Origin: an uncultured Oscillibacter sp.
GTDB taxonomy: Bacteria > Bacillota > Clostridia > Oscillospirales > Oscillospiraceae
Assembly (NCBI RefSeq): GCF_910587525.1
Contig: NZ_CAJULS010000009.1
Span: 1-36,263 of the forward strand
Reading direction: 5' to 3'
DNA: 36,263 bases
This document shows positions 7,063-14,617 of this stretch, one piece after another (within the stretch, counting starts at the first letter, position 1; the number at the start of each line of letters is the position of its first letter). The notes under the pieces were generated by a model, which did no database searches, was not told the DNA's origin, and saw only the letters and a program-made list of their open reading frames with translations. The position numbers and the translations under genes are program-made.

Positions 7063-8091
7063 ATGCGGGCCACCATCAAGATGATCGCAGAGCGGGCGGG
7101 GGTGTCCATCGGCACGGTAGACCGGGTGCTCCATGACCGCCCCTATGTCAAGGCAGAGGTCCGTGAACGGGTGATGGCGGTGATGGCGGAGCTGGACTAC
7201 CGCCCCAACCGCATGGCCAGCGCCCTGGCCACCAGCGGCACGCCCCGGCGCTTCACTGTGATCCAGCCAGAGTGGGGGCCCTATATCCAGAACGCCATGG
7301 CCGACGGCGTGAGCCGCTTTCTGGAGGAGCGCCGGGACTACAACATCTCGGTGGAGGTGCTGCGCTACCCCCACGGAGACACGGCGGGCTGCCTCCAGCT
7401 TCTGGACCAGGCATCCCGGGAGCATGTCCACGGCATAGCCCTGTGCGGCTCCGACTGCGGCGAGGTATGCGAACGGCTGCGCCAGCTGGCCGGCCTCCAC
7501 GTCCCCGTTGTGACCTTCAACTCCGACGTTCCCCAGGCCCCCCGGCTGTGCTATGTGGGAGAGGACGCCCACCACGCCGGGCGGGTGGCCGGCGAGATTG
7601 CCGCCAAGTTTCTCCGCCCCGGGGACAAAGTGCTGCTGGCTTACTCCGGCCTGGAATACGTGGGCCACAAAGGGCGGGCGGACGGATTTTTTGAGCGGCT
7701 GGAGGAACGGGGCTTCCCCCGGGGGGACTTCCTGGTGGCCGCCACCTACGACAGCTACGAAAAGACCCGGGAGGCCGTGTCCCACGCGCTGGAGACAGAG
7801 CCGCGCCTGCGGTACATCTACATGGCCACCCAGAGCGTCCCCGGCTGTGTGGAGGCTCTGCGCCGGACAGGCCGCGCCGGTCAGGTGCGGGTCCTGGCCC
7901 ACGACAACAGCCCGGAGATCCGGCGGTTTTTAAAAGAGGGTCTGGTGGATTTCTCCATCGATCAGAATCTTCCCTACCAGAGCTACCAGGCGCTGTCCGT
8001 CCTCTTCAGCGCCGTGCTGGAGCGCCGCAGTCCGGAGCAGGACTTTTTTTACCCCTCCAGCACCATTCTCAACGCAGAGACCGTAGAATAA
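7063..8091 (+). CDS. LacI-family transcriptional regulator
   Basis: The 342-aa protein has the LacI-type helix-turn-helix at its N-terminus (TIKMIAERAGVSIGTVDRVLHD, residues 4-25) and the hinge helix near 45-60 (YRPNRMASALATS). From about residue 66 it has a periplasmic-binding-protein-like sugar domain (GVSRFLEERRDYNISVEVLR, HVHGIALCGSDCGEV, VPVVTFNSDVPQAPRLCYVGEDAHHAGRVAGE, VLLAYSGLEYVGHKGRADGFF). The effector domain resembles the ribose/xylose-type binding fold. AAGGAGG lies 8 bases before the start. No sugar transport or catabolic operon is adjacent, so the target is elsewhere or the gene controls only itself. The ligand cannot be named. Confidence 0.9.
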   Translation: MRATIKMIAERAGVSIGTVDRVLHDRPYVKAEVRERVMAVMAELDYRPNRMASALATSGTPRRFTVIQPEWGPYIQNAMADGVSRFLEERRDYNISVEVLRYPHGDTAGCLQLLDQASREHVHGIALCGSDCGEVCERLRQLAGLHVPVVTFNSDVPQAPRLCYVGEDAHHAGRVAGEIAAKFLRPGDKVLLAYSGLEYVGHKGRADGFFERLEERGFPRGDFLVAATYDSYEKTREAVSHALETEPRLRYIYMATQSVPGCVEALRRTGRAGQVRVLAHDNSPEIRRFLKEGLVDFSIDQNLPYQSYQALSVLFSAVLERRSPEQDFFYPSSTILNAETVE

Positions 8092-8096
8092 GCGTA

Positions 8097-8129
8097 CAGG
8101 GCCCGCCGGGAGATGCCCGGCGGGCCCTG
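8097..8129 (+). terminator. Hairpin after the LacI-family gene
   Basis: A 14-bp perfect stem (8097-8110 with 8116-8129) and 5-base loop lie five bases after the stop codon. There is no T-tract, so it may be an RNA 3'-end stabiliser or a less efficient terminator. Confidence 0.6.
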
Positions 8130-8178
8130 CGGCTCATAGGACGCGCTCTGAAATTTGCCGTTTCCCGGGTTTTGACGG

Positions 8179-8207
8179 TTGCTTATTCCGGACAAAACTG
8201 GTATACT
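8179..8207 (+). promoter_or_regulatory. Promoter for the gdpP operon
   Basis: TTGCTT (8179-8184), 17 bases, TATACT (8202-8207) with an extended -10 (TGG before TATACT). The start codon at 8248 is about 33 bases after the expected start. Confidence 0.6.
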
Positions 8208-8247
8208 GATATATCTATCATTGTATTTGTATATTAGGAGCCTCGCC

Positions 8248-10242
8248 ATGAATAATAAAAAACTCTCTCGCCTGCTGGAACCCAATTTGAAGCTGTATTT
8301 TTTATGCATGGCCCTGTTCTGCCTGCTGGCCCTCGCTGTCAATCCCCTGCTGGCCCTGGCGGAGGCCTGCGTCACCGCGGCGCTGTACGCCTATTTCTCC
8401 CAGGCCAACAAAAAACGCCGTCAGGGGATTTTACAGTACATCGACAGCGTCACCGGCAGCGTAGACACCGCCAGCAAGTCCACCCTCATCCACTCCCCTC
8501 TGCCCATCATGGTCTTCCGCCCGGATACCGGGGAGGTCATCTGGAGCAACGAGGACTTCCTCCAGCTGGCCGGGGTGCGGGAGCACCTCTTTGAGATGCG
8601 GGTGGAGGATGCGGTGCCGGACTGCCCCGTACAGTGGCTGCTGGAGGGCAAGCAGGAGTGCCCGGAGCGGGTGATGATGAACGGCCGCCGTTTCCTGGTC
8701 TATGGCAGCTTGGTGCGGGCCAAGAGCCGCAGCGGCGAACAGAATCTGGTGGCCACCACCTATTGGGTGGATGTCACTGAATCCGACGCCCTGCGGGAGG
8801 CTTATACCGCCAGCCGCCCCGTACTGGCGCTTCTGATGGTGGACAACTACGAGGACCTGATGAAGGCCTGTGCCGACACCCAGCGCAGCGGCATCCTGGC
8901 CCAGATCGACGAAAAACTGGACCAGTGGGCCGCCGGCACTGACGGCATTTTGCTGAAAACCGAGCGGGACCGGTACCTCTTTCTCTTTGAAGAACAGCAC
9001 TACGACCATTTTGTGGAGGAAAAATTCTCCGTACTGGACGCCATCCGGGACATCAAGGTGGCCGAGGGCGTCCATCCCACGCTGTCCATCGGCATCGGAA
9101 AGGACGGCGCCACGCTGGAAGACCTGCTGAAAAACGCCAATCTCTCCCTGGAGATGGCCCTCAGCCGGGGCGGCGACCAGGCGGTGGTCCGGGGCAAGGT
9201 GGACTTCGCCTTCTACGGCGGCAGGGCCAAGGCCGCAGAGAAGCGCACCAAGGTCAAGTCCCGGGTCATGGCCAACGCCCTCAGCGAGCTGATGGCCGAC
9301 GCAGGTCAGATCTACGTCATGGGCCACAGCTACGCCGATATGGACGCCGTGGGCGCGGCGGTGGGCATCTGCTGCGCCGCCCGGAAGCGGGGCAAGCAGG
9401 CCCAGATTGTCATGGACCTGGAGCACAACGCCTCAGAGGCGCTGCTGGCGCGGGTCCGGTCCATGCCGGAGTACGCGGACACCTTCATCTCCGGCGGCGA
9501 GGCCTTTTTGAAGATGCAGCCGGGGGCCCTTCTGGTGGTGGTGGACACCAACCGCCCGGAGCTGGTGGACAGTCCACAGGTACTGGACGCCTGCAACCGC
9601 GTGGCGGTCATCGACCACCACCGCCGGGCCGCCACCTACATCGAAAACGCCGCCTTCAGCTTCCACGAGCCCTACGCCTCCTCCGCCTCGGAGCTGGTGA
9701 CGGAGCTTTTGCAGTATCTCATCGAGCCCGCGGACCTCATGCGGGGGGAGGCGGAGGCATTGCTTGCCGGCATTGTGCTGGACACCAAGCACTTTACCCT
9801 CCGCACCGGGGGCCGGACCTTTGAGGCTGCGGCCTTCCTCCGCCGGGCGGGAGCCGACACGGCGGACGTGCAGCGGCTGTTCCAGAATGAGCTGAGCGAC
9901 ATGGTCTCCCGGTACGACATTGTCCGCCGGGCGGAGCTGTACCGGGGCGACATCGCCGTCTCCGTGGTGCCCCAGGAGGGGGTGGACCGGGTGGCGGCGG
10001 CCCAGGCGGCCGACGAGCTTTTGACCCTCAAGGGAGTGAAGGCGTCCTTCGTCCTCTACCGCAACGGGGACAACGTCCTCATGTCCGCCCGCTCCCTGGG
10101 GGAGGTCAACGTCCAGGTGGTCCTGGAGGCCCTGGGCGGCGGCGGCAACTCCACCACCGCCGGCGGGTGCGTTGAAAACGGCGATCCCCTGGATGTGCGG
10201 AGCAGGCTGGTGGCGGCCATTGACGCCTATTTTGAGAAGTAG
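8248..10242 (+). CDS. gdpP: Cyclic-di-AMP phosphodiesterase, GdpP type
   Basis: The 664-aa membrane protein degrades c-di-AMP to pApA. Two membrane helices lie at residues about 15-50. A PAS-like domain follows (LPIMVFRPDTGEVIWSN at 85-101), then a degenerate GGDEF domain (LLMVDNYEDLMKA near 196, HPTLSIGIGKDGATLEDLLKNANLSLEMA) that lacks the GGDEF signature, as in GdpP. The DHH phosphodiesterase domain shows GHSYADMDAVGAA, VVVDTNRPELV and VIDHH at 454-458. DHHA1 ends in GGGGNSTTAGG, where N634 takes the place of the histidine I expect in GGGGH. I chose 8248 because AGGAG lies 7 bases before it and the promoter lies upstream; the in-frame ATG at 8179 is inside the promoter. It leads the rplI-dnaB operon, as in many Firmicutes. 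Confidence 0.93.
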   Translation: MNNKKLSRLLEPNLKLYFLCMALFCLLALAVNPLLALAEACVTAALYAYFSQANKKRRQGILQYIDSVTGSVDTASKSTLIHSPLPIMVFRPDTGEVIWSNEDFLQLAGVREHLFEMRVEDAVPDCPVQWLLEGKQECPERVMMNGRRFLVYGSLVRAKSRSGEQNLVATTYWVDVTESDALREAYTASRPVLALLMVDNYEDLMKACADTQRSGILAQIDEKLDQWAAGTDGILLKTERDRYLFLFEEQHYDHFVEEKFSVLDAIRDIKVAEGVHPTLSIGIGKDGATLEDLLKNANLSLEMALSRGGDQAVVRGKVDFAFYGGRAKAAEKRTKVKSRVMANALSELMADAGQIYVMGHSYADMDAVGAAVGICCAARKRGKQAQIVMDLEHNASEALLARVRSMPEYADTFISGGEAFLKMQPGALLVVVDTNRPELVDSPQVLDACNRVAVIDHHRRAATYIENAAFSFHEPYASSASELVTELLQYLIEPADLMRGEAEALLAGIVLDTKHFTLRTGGRTFEAAAFLRRAGADTADVQRLFQNELSDMVSRYDIVRRAELYRGDIAVSVVPQEGVDRVAAAQAADELLTLKGVKASFVLYRNGDNVLMSARSLGEVNVQVVLEALGGGGNSTTAGGCVENGDPLDVRSRLVAAIDAYFEK

Positions 10243-10323
10243 GGAGAACCGCGGAATGAAGGCGGCACGGCCTTCCGGAACGCCGCCGCTGTCCGCTTTG
10301 AAAAGCAGGGAGGAGGAGCGGTC

Positions 10324-10599
10324 ATGAAGAAATTTCTGATGACATTTTTCATCTGCCTGGTGCTGGTCTTTGTCTTTATGTTCTTCGGCGGCTCGGTGCT
10401 TCTGGATGTCTCCCGTCATTTCGGCGCCTTTTTGGTGTTCGTCTCCCTGGTGCTGGCGGTGCTCGCCAGCATCCTGGAGGCCCTGTGGGAAAAGCTGGGG
10501 GCTCTGGAGGCGCAGGTCCGGACCTTGGAAGAGCAGGTGCGTTCCTCGGAAACGATGAAAGATTCAAAAGATTCAAGAGATAAGGAGAATAACCAATGA
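10324..10599 (+). CDS. Small two-helix membrane protein with coiled-coil tail
   Basis: This 91-aa protein is not one I can name. Two hydrophobic helices (about 4-26 and 34-54: FFICLVLVFVFMFF, FGAFLVFVSLVLAVLASILEAL) are followed by a short heptad-like segment (LEAQVRTLEEQVRSSE, 60-75) and a very charged tail (KDSKDSRDKENNQ). GGGAGGAGGAG lies before the start. Its end overlaps the rplI start by 4 bp, so it is translationally coupled to ribosomal protein L9. The spacer after gdpP is 81 bases. It may be a membrane accessory of GdpP, but that is only from position. Confidence 0.75.
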   Translation: MKKFLMTFFICLVLVFVFMFFGGSVLLDVSRHFGAFLVFVSLVLAVLASILEALWEKLGALEAQVRTLEEQVRSSETMKDSKDSRDKENNQ

Positions 10600-11045
10600 A
10601 AGTCATTTTACAGCAGGACGTCAAGGGTCAGGGCAAGAAGGGCCAGATGGTGGAGGTCTCCGAGGGCTACGCCCGGAACTTCCTTTTGCCCCGGAAGATG
10701 GCCATCCCCGCCACGGCGGACGCCATCAACACCATGAATCTCAAGGAAAAGGCCCGCAAGGCCGAGGAGGCCCGGCTGAAGGCCGAGGCCGAGGATATCG
10801 CCGAGAAGCTCAAGGAGTGCCAGGTGAAGCTCACCGCCAAGGCCGGCGCGGGCGGCAAGCTCTTCGGCGCCGTCACCACCAAGGAGATCTCCGAGGGGCT
10901 CCAGAAGCAGTTCGGCATCGACATCCCCAAGCAGAAGCTGGTGCTGGAGGAGCCCATTAAGGCCTTCGGAAATTACGAGGTCAAGGCCCGGCTGGGCTTT
11001 GAGGTGACGGCCACCGTTTACGTATCCGTGTTTGAGGAAAAATAA
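10596..11045 (+). CDS. rplI: 50S ribosomal protein L9
   Basis: The 149-aa protein is full-length bL9, which binds 23S rRNA near the L1 stalk and helps keep frame. The N-terminal RNA-binding domain begins MKVILQQDVKGQGKKGQMVE, with VSEGYARNFLLPRKMA at about 23-38, the family signature. A long charged connecting helix (42-75, rich in K, E and A) and the C-terminal domain (KLFGAVTTKEISEGL, KAFGNYEVKARLGFEVTATVYV) follow. AAGGAG lies 8 bases before the start. It is in the usual gdpP-rplI-dnaB order. Confidence 0.97.
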   Translation: MKVILQQDVKGQGKKGQMVEVSEGYARNFLLPRKMAIPATADAINTMNLKEKARKAEEARLKAEAEDIAEKLKECQVKLTAKAGAGGKLFGAVTTKEISEGLQKQFGIDIPKQKLVLEEPIKAFGNYEVKARLGFEVTATVYVSVFEEK

Positions 11046-11082
11046 CGCCCGCTCCGGGCGGCCCTGAGGGAGGCGGTTCGCC

Positions 11083-12426
11083 ATGGCAAACGAAGACCTG
11101 CTCCTGCGCCAGATGCCCCACAGCCTGGAGGGGGAGCAGGCGGTGCTGGGGTCCATGCTCATCGACCCGGACTGCGTGAAGAACGTGATGGACCGGCTCC
11201 GCCCCGGGGACTTCTACCTCCGGCAGAACCGGGAGATTTTCGAGACGATCTACACCATGTTCTCCTACGCCCGGCCCATCGACGGCATCACCGTCTTTGG
11301 GGAGATGGAGAAGGCCGGGCTCACCGACGGCAACACCCGCTCCTACCTGGCCCAGCTGATGGAGATTACCCCCACCAGCGCCAACGTGCTGGAATATGCA
11401 GCCATCGTCCGGGACAAGGCCCTGCTCCGGCTAGTTGCCCAGGCGGCGGGGGAGATCACCGCCCTGGTCCAGGAGGGCATGGGCGAAGCGGGGGAGATCC
11501 TGGAGGCCTCGGAGCAGAAGATCTACGCCATCCGCCGGGGCCAGAGCGCCCAGGAGATGGTACCCCTGCGGCAGGTCCTCCCCGACGTGCTGGACCGGCT
11601 GGGTGAGATGAGCGAGCACGAGAACCACCTCCCCGGCCTCTCCACAGGCCTCTCCGCCATTGACCAGAAGATCACGGGGCTGAACAAGTCGGACCTCATT
11701 CTCCTGGCGGCCCGGCCCGGCATGGGCAAGACCTCCCTGGCGCTGAACGTGGCGCTGAACGTGGCCCGGGAGGGAAAAACCGTGGCGGTCTTCTCCCTGG
11801 AGATGTCCCGGGAGCAGCTGGCCACCCGGCTCCTCAGCTCCGAGGCCCTGGTGGAGAACAACCGCCTGCGCACCGGCCTCCTCCGGGAGACGGACTGGGA
11901 GAAGATCGCCGGGGCGGCCACGGTGCTGAACCGGCTGGACATCCGCATTGACGACAACCCCCTTTTGTCCGTGGCGGACATGAACGCCAAGTGCCGCCGC
12001 CTGGAGGGCCTGGCTCTGGTGGTGGTGGACTACCTCCAGCTGATGACCTCCGCCGGGGGCGGCCGGGGGGGCGAGAACCGCCAGCAGGTGGTGTCCGACA
12101 TGTCCCGGATGCTGAAAATCATGGCCAAGGAGCTGAACGTACCGGTGATCTGCCTGAGCCAGCTGAGCCGCGCCAATGAGAAGCGGGACGACAAGCGCCC
12201 CATGCTGTCGGACCTCCGGGAATCCGGCGCCATCGAGCAGGACGCGGACATTGTGCTCTTTTTGTACCGGGACGATTATTACAATGAGGATTCAGAGAAG
12301 CATAATATTGCGGAATGTATTGTAGCCAAGAACCGCCACGGCGAGACTGGCAAGGTGGAGCTGCGGTGGATGCCGGAGTACACCCAGTTCTCCACACTGG
12401 ACAAGCGCTATGACGAGGAGGACTGA
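11083..12426 (+). CDS. dnaB: Replicative DNA helicase DnaB
   Basis: The 447-aa protein is the hexameric 5'-3' helicase of the replication fork. The N-terminal primase-interacting domain starts PHSLEGEQAVLGSMLIDPD. The RecA-like motor has Walker A ARPGMGKTS near residues 210-218, FSLEMSREQLATRLL, Walker B LVVVDYLQLM near 310-319 and the DnaB motif LSQLSRANEKRDDKRPMLSDLRESGAIEQDADIV. The C-terminal arginine segment AKNRHGETGKVEL is present. GGGAGG lies 10 bases before the start. There is no intein. The last 17 bases overlap tilS. The length is normal for the family. Confidence 0.97.
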   Translation: MANEDLLLRQMPHSLEGEQAVLGSMLIDPDCVKNVMDRLRPGDFYLRQNREIFETIYTMFSYARPIDGITVFGEMEKAGLTDGNTRSYLAQLMEITPTSANVLEYAAIVRDKALLRLVAQAAGEITALVQEGMGEAGEILEASEQKIYAIRRGQSAQEMVPLRQVLPDVLDRLGEMSEHENHLPGLSTGLSAIDQKITGLNKSDLILLAARPGMGKTSLALNVALNVAREGKTVAVFSLEMSREQLATRLLSSEALVENNRLRTGLLRETDWEKIAGAATVLNRLDIRIDDNPLLSVADMNAKCRRLEGLALVVVDYLQLMTSAGGGRGGENRQQVVSDMSRMLKIMAKELNVPVICLSQLSRANEKRDDKRPMLSDLRESGAIEQDADIVLFLYRDDYYNEDSEKHNIAECIVAKNRHGETGKVELRWMPEYTQFSTLDKRYDEED

Positions 12427-13777
12427 GCTGCTGGAACGGGCCCCCTGTGCGGTCCTGCCGGAGCGGGGGGGGGCGGTGCTCTGCGCCGTGTCCGGAGGGC
12501 TGGACTCCATGTGCCTGCTGCACATGCTGGACGGGTGGTGCAAAGCCCGGGGCGGGCGTGTGATCGCCGCCCACTTCAACCACCAGCTGCGGGGGGCTGC
12601 GGCGGACCGGGACGAGACCTTCGTCCGGAAAATCTGTGAACAATGGGGTATCCTCCTGACCGTAGGCCGGGGAAATGTCCGGGACTTCGCAAAGCGGGAG
12701 GGCCAGACCGTGGAGGAGGCCGCCCGAACCCTGCGCTACGCCTTTTTGCGCCAGGCGGCGGAGACGGAGGGCTGTGGGCACATCTACACCGCCCACCACG
12801 CCGACGACAATGCCGAGACCATTCTTCTGAATCTGCTCCGGGGCACGGGCCTCAAGGGCCTGACGGGGATGGAACGGCAGCGGGACATGATCCTGCGCCC
12901 CCTGCTGGATGTGACCCGGGCGGAGCTGGAGGCTTACGCCTCCCAGTGGGACGTTCCCCATATCGAGGACGAGACGAATCAGGACCCGGAGACCGCCAGC
13001 CGGAACCTCCTGCGGCTCCAGGTGATGCCGCTCCTGAAGGAGCTGAATCCCCGGGCGGCAGAACACATCTGCGGGACTGCGGAGCGGCTCCGGATTATCG
13101 ACGGGTCCCTGGAGCGGGACGCGGCGGAGCGCACCGCCCATGTGGAGGTGCGGGAGGGCCGGGTGACTCTGGCCGCCGACGCGATATTTGGCGCCCCGGA
13201 GGCGGTCCGGCCCCGTATGCTTCTGCGGCTGTTCGACCTGCTGGGTGTGGGACGGAAGGACATCGGGGCGGTGCATGTAAACGCGCTTTTGGATATGTGC
13301 AGACGGACCGAGCAGGGAAACGAGACCCGCATCAGCCTCCCCCATGGCGTCACCGCCCGGTGCTGCCGGAGATGGCTGATTCTGGAGACCCGGCCTCAGC
13401 CCTTGACGGAGATCCAGCTCATACCGGGCCAGCCCGTCCGGTGGGGAGATTATACACTGACGCTTCTGGACCACCCCGAGGGCCATGGGATCGCCCTGCG
13501 GGACCGGACAATCTGCGAAAACCGGGGGGTAAAGGCAGCTCCCTGCATACCCGGGGACCGGCTGACCCTGCCGGGAAGCCGGGGGGCGCGGAGCGTTAAG
13601 CGGCTGTGCCTGGACAAGCGCATCTCCCTGGAAGAGCGGGACCGTCTGCCCGCCATTTATATCAACGGGAAGCTGGCCGCTGTGTGGCGGCTGGGTGTGG
13701 ATCAGGAATTCCTGCCGGAGGGACGCGCCGTCCGGTTTATTAAAATTGAACAGAATAGAGAGGCGGATGGATCATGA
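12410..13777 (+). CDS. tilS: tRNA(Ile)-lysidine synthase
   Basis: The 455-aa protein modifies C34 of the tRNA-Ile CAU anticodon to lysidine with ATP and lysine, so that it reads AUA. The PP-loop ATP site SGGLDSMCLLHML starts near residue 28. AAHFNHQLRG, HIYTAHHADDNAETILLNLLRGTGLKGL, MILRPLLDVTR and DETNQDPETASRNLLR are the typical TilS core. The C-terminal domain ends in ISLEERDRLPAIYINGKLAAVWRLGVD. The start at 12410 lies inside dnaB without a good ribosome site; GAGGAGG just inside the frame could serve a CTG start at 12428, so the exact start is uncertain. It overlaps hpt by 4 bp. Confidence 0.93.
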   Translation: MTRRTELLERAPCAVLPERGGAVLCAVSGGLDSMCLLHMLDGWCKARGGRVIAAHFNHQLRGAAADRDETFVRKICEQWGILLTVGRGNVRDFAKREGQTVEEAARTLRYAFLRQAAETEGCGHIYTAHHADDNAETILLNLLRGTGLKGLTGMERQRDMILRPLLDVTRAELEAYASQWDVPHIEDETNQDPETASRNLLRLQVMPLLKELNPRAAEHICGTAERLRIIDGSLERDAAERTAHVEVREGRVTLAADAIFGAPEAVRPRMLLRLFDLLGVGRKDIGAVHVNALLDMCRRTEQGNETRISLPHGVTARCCRRWLILETRPQPLTEIQLIPGQPVRWGDYTLTLLDHPEGHGIALRDRTICENRGVKAAPCIPGDRLTLPGSRGARSVKRLCLDKRISLEERDRLPAIYINGKLAAVWRLGVDQEFLPEGRAVRFIKIEQNREADGS

Positions 13778-14325
13778 GAAGCGAGATGGAAAAAGATATT
13801 CTGAAAGTCCTGATTACCGAAGAGGAGCTGCAGGAGCGGATCGGCCAGCTGGGCGAGGCCCTGTATGAAAAATTTCAGGGCAAACGCCCCCTGTTTCTGG
13901 GAGTTTTGAAGGGCTCCTTCGTGTTCATGGCAGACCTGGTCCGGGCCTGCCAGCTCAAAAGCGACGTGGAGTTCATCGCCGTCAGCTCCTACGAAAACGC
14001 CACCGTCTCCTCCGGCCGGGTGAAGATCAACCACGACCTTCAGCAGGACATCACCGGCCGGGACCTGGTCATCGTAGAGGACATTCTGGACTCCGGCAAC
14101 ACCCTGGCCTTTCTGAAGGACTACTTTTTGACCAAAGGGGCGGCCTCCATCACCATCGTCACACTGCTGGACAAACCCTCCCGCCGGACCAAGGCCATCA
14201 CCGCCGACCTCTCCGGCTTTGAGGTGCCCGACGAGTTTGTGGTGGGCTACGGCCTGGACTACTGCCAGGAGTACCGCAACGTCCCCTACATAGGCGTACT
14301 AAAGCCGGAGGTATACACCGGCTGA
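13774..14325 (+). CDS. hpt: Hypoxanthine phosphoribosyltransferase
   Basis: The 183-aa protein is a type I phosphoribosyltransferase that salvages hypoxanthine or guanine with PRPP. The PRPP motif VIVEDILDSGNTL lies near residues 95-107. LFLGVLKGSFVFMADLVR (about 42-59), VEFIAVSSYENATVSSGRVKI and VPDEFVVGYGLDYCQEYRNVPYIGVLKPEVY are typical of Hpt. It overlaps tilS (ATGA). A second in-frame ATG four codons on (MEKDILKVL) is an alternative start; GAGAGG before the first makes either usable. The tilS-hpt-ftsH order is conserved in Firmicutes, here interrupted by one small gene. Confidence 0.95.
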   Translation: MRSEMEKDILKVLITEEELQERIGQLGEALYEKFQGKRPLFLGVLKGSFVFMADLVRACQLKSDVEFIAVSSYENATVSSGRVKINHDLQQDITGRDLVIVEDILDSGNTLAFLKDYFLTKGAASITIVTLLDKPSRRTKAITADLSGFEVPDEFVVGYGLDYCQEYRNVPYIGVLKPEVYTG

Positions 14326-14344
14326 GAAAAGAGGAGACTGCTCT

Positions 14345-14539
14345 ATGAACCATTGTGAAAACACCCGGCCCTGCCCCTGCACTTACAGCTGTCCCCGGCA
14401 CGGTAAATGCTGCGAATGTGTTGCCCACCACCGGGACCACGGCGAGGGCGTGCCCGGCTGCTTCTTCTCCCCGGAGGGGGAGGCCTCCTATGACCGAAGC
14501 GTCGAGGCCCTGGCCCGGGACCATGGGCTCATCCCCTGA
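14345..14539 (+). CDS. Small cysteine-rich protein, DUF6485-like
   Basis: The 64-aa protein has eight cysteines, seven within the first 25 residues (C4, C10, C12, C16, C22, C23, C25) and one at 39, plus a histidine cluster (HGKCCECVAHHRDHG). This is the pattern of small putative metal-binding proteins that I recall as DUF6485 in clostridia. It probably binds zinc or an Fe-S cluster; the role is unknown. The start lies 19 bases after hpt with AGAGGAG before it. It is a real gene by position, ribosome site and a conserved-looking cysteine pattern. A 7-bp hairpin (14565-14571 with 14575-14581) separates it from ftsH. Confidence 0.75.
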   Translation: MNHCENTRPCPCTYSCPRHGKCCECVAHHRDHGEGVPGCFFSPEGEASYDRSVEALARDHGLIP

Positions 14540-14617
14540 TACGGGCCGTATTCTAAGAAAAACACTCCGCCACCGGCGGAGCCCCAGAGCGATTTTATCC
14601 CCAAAGGAGGGACTTGC

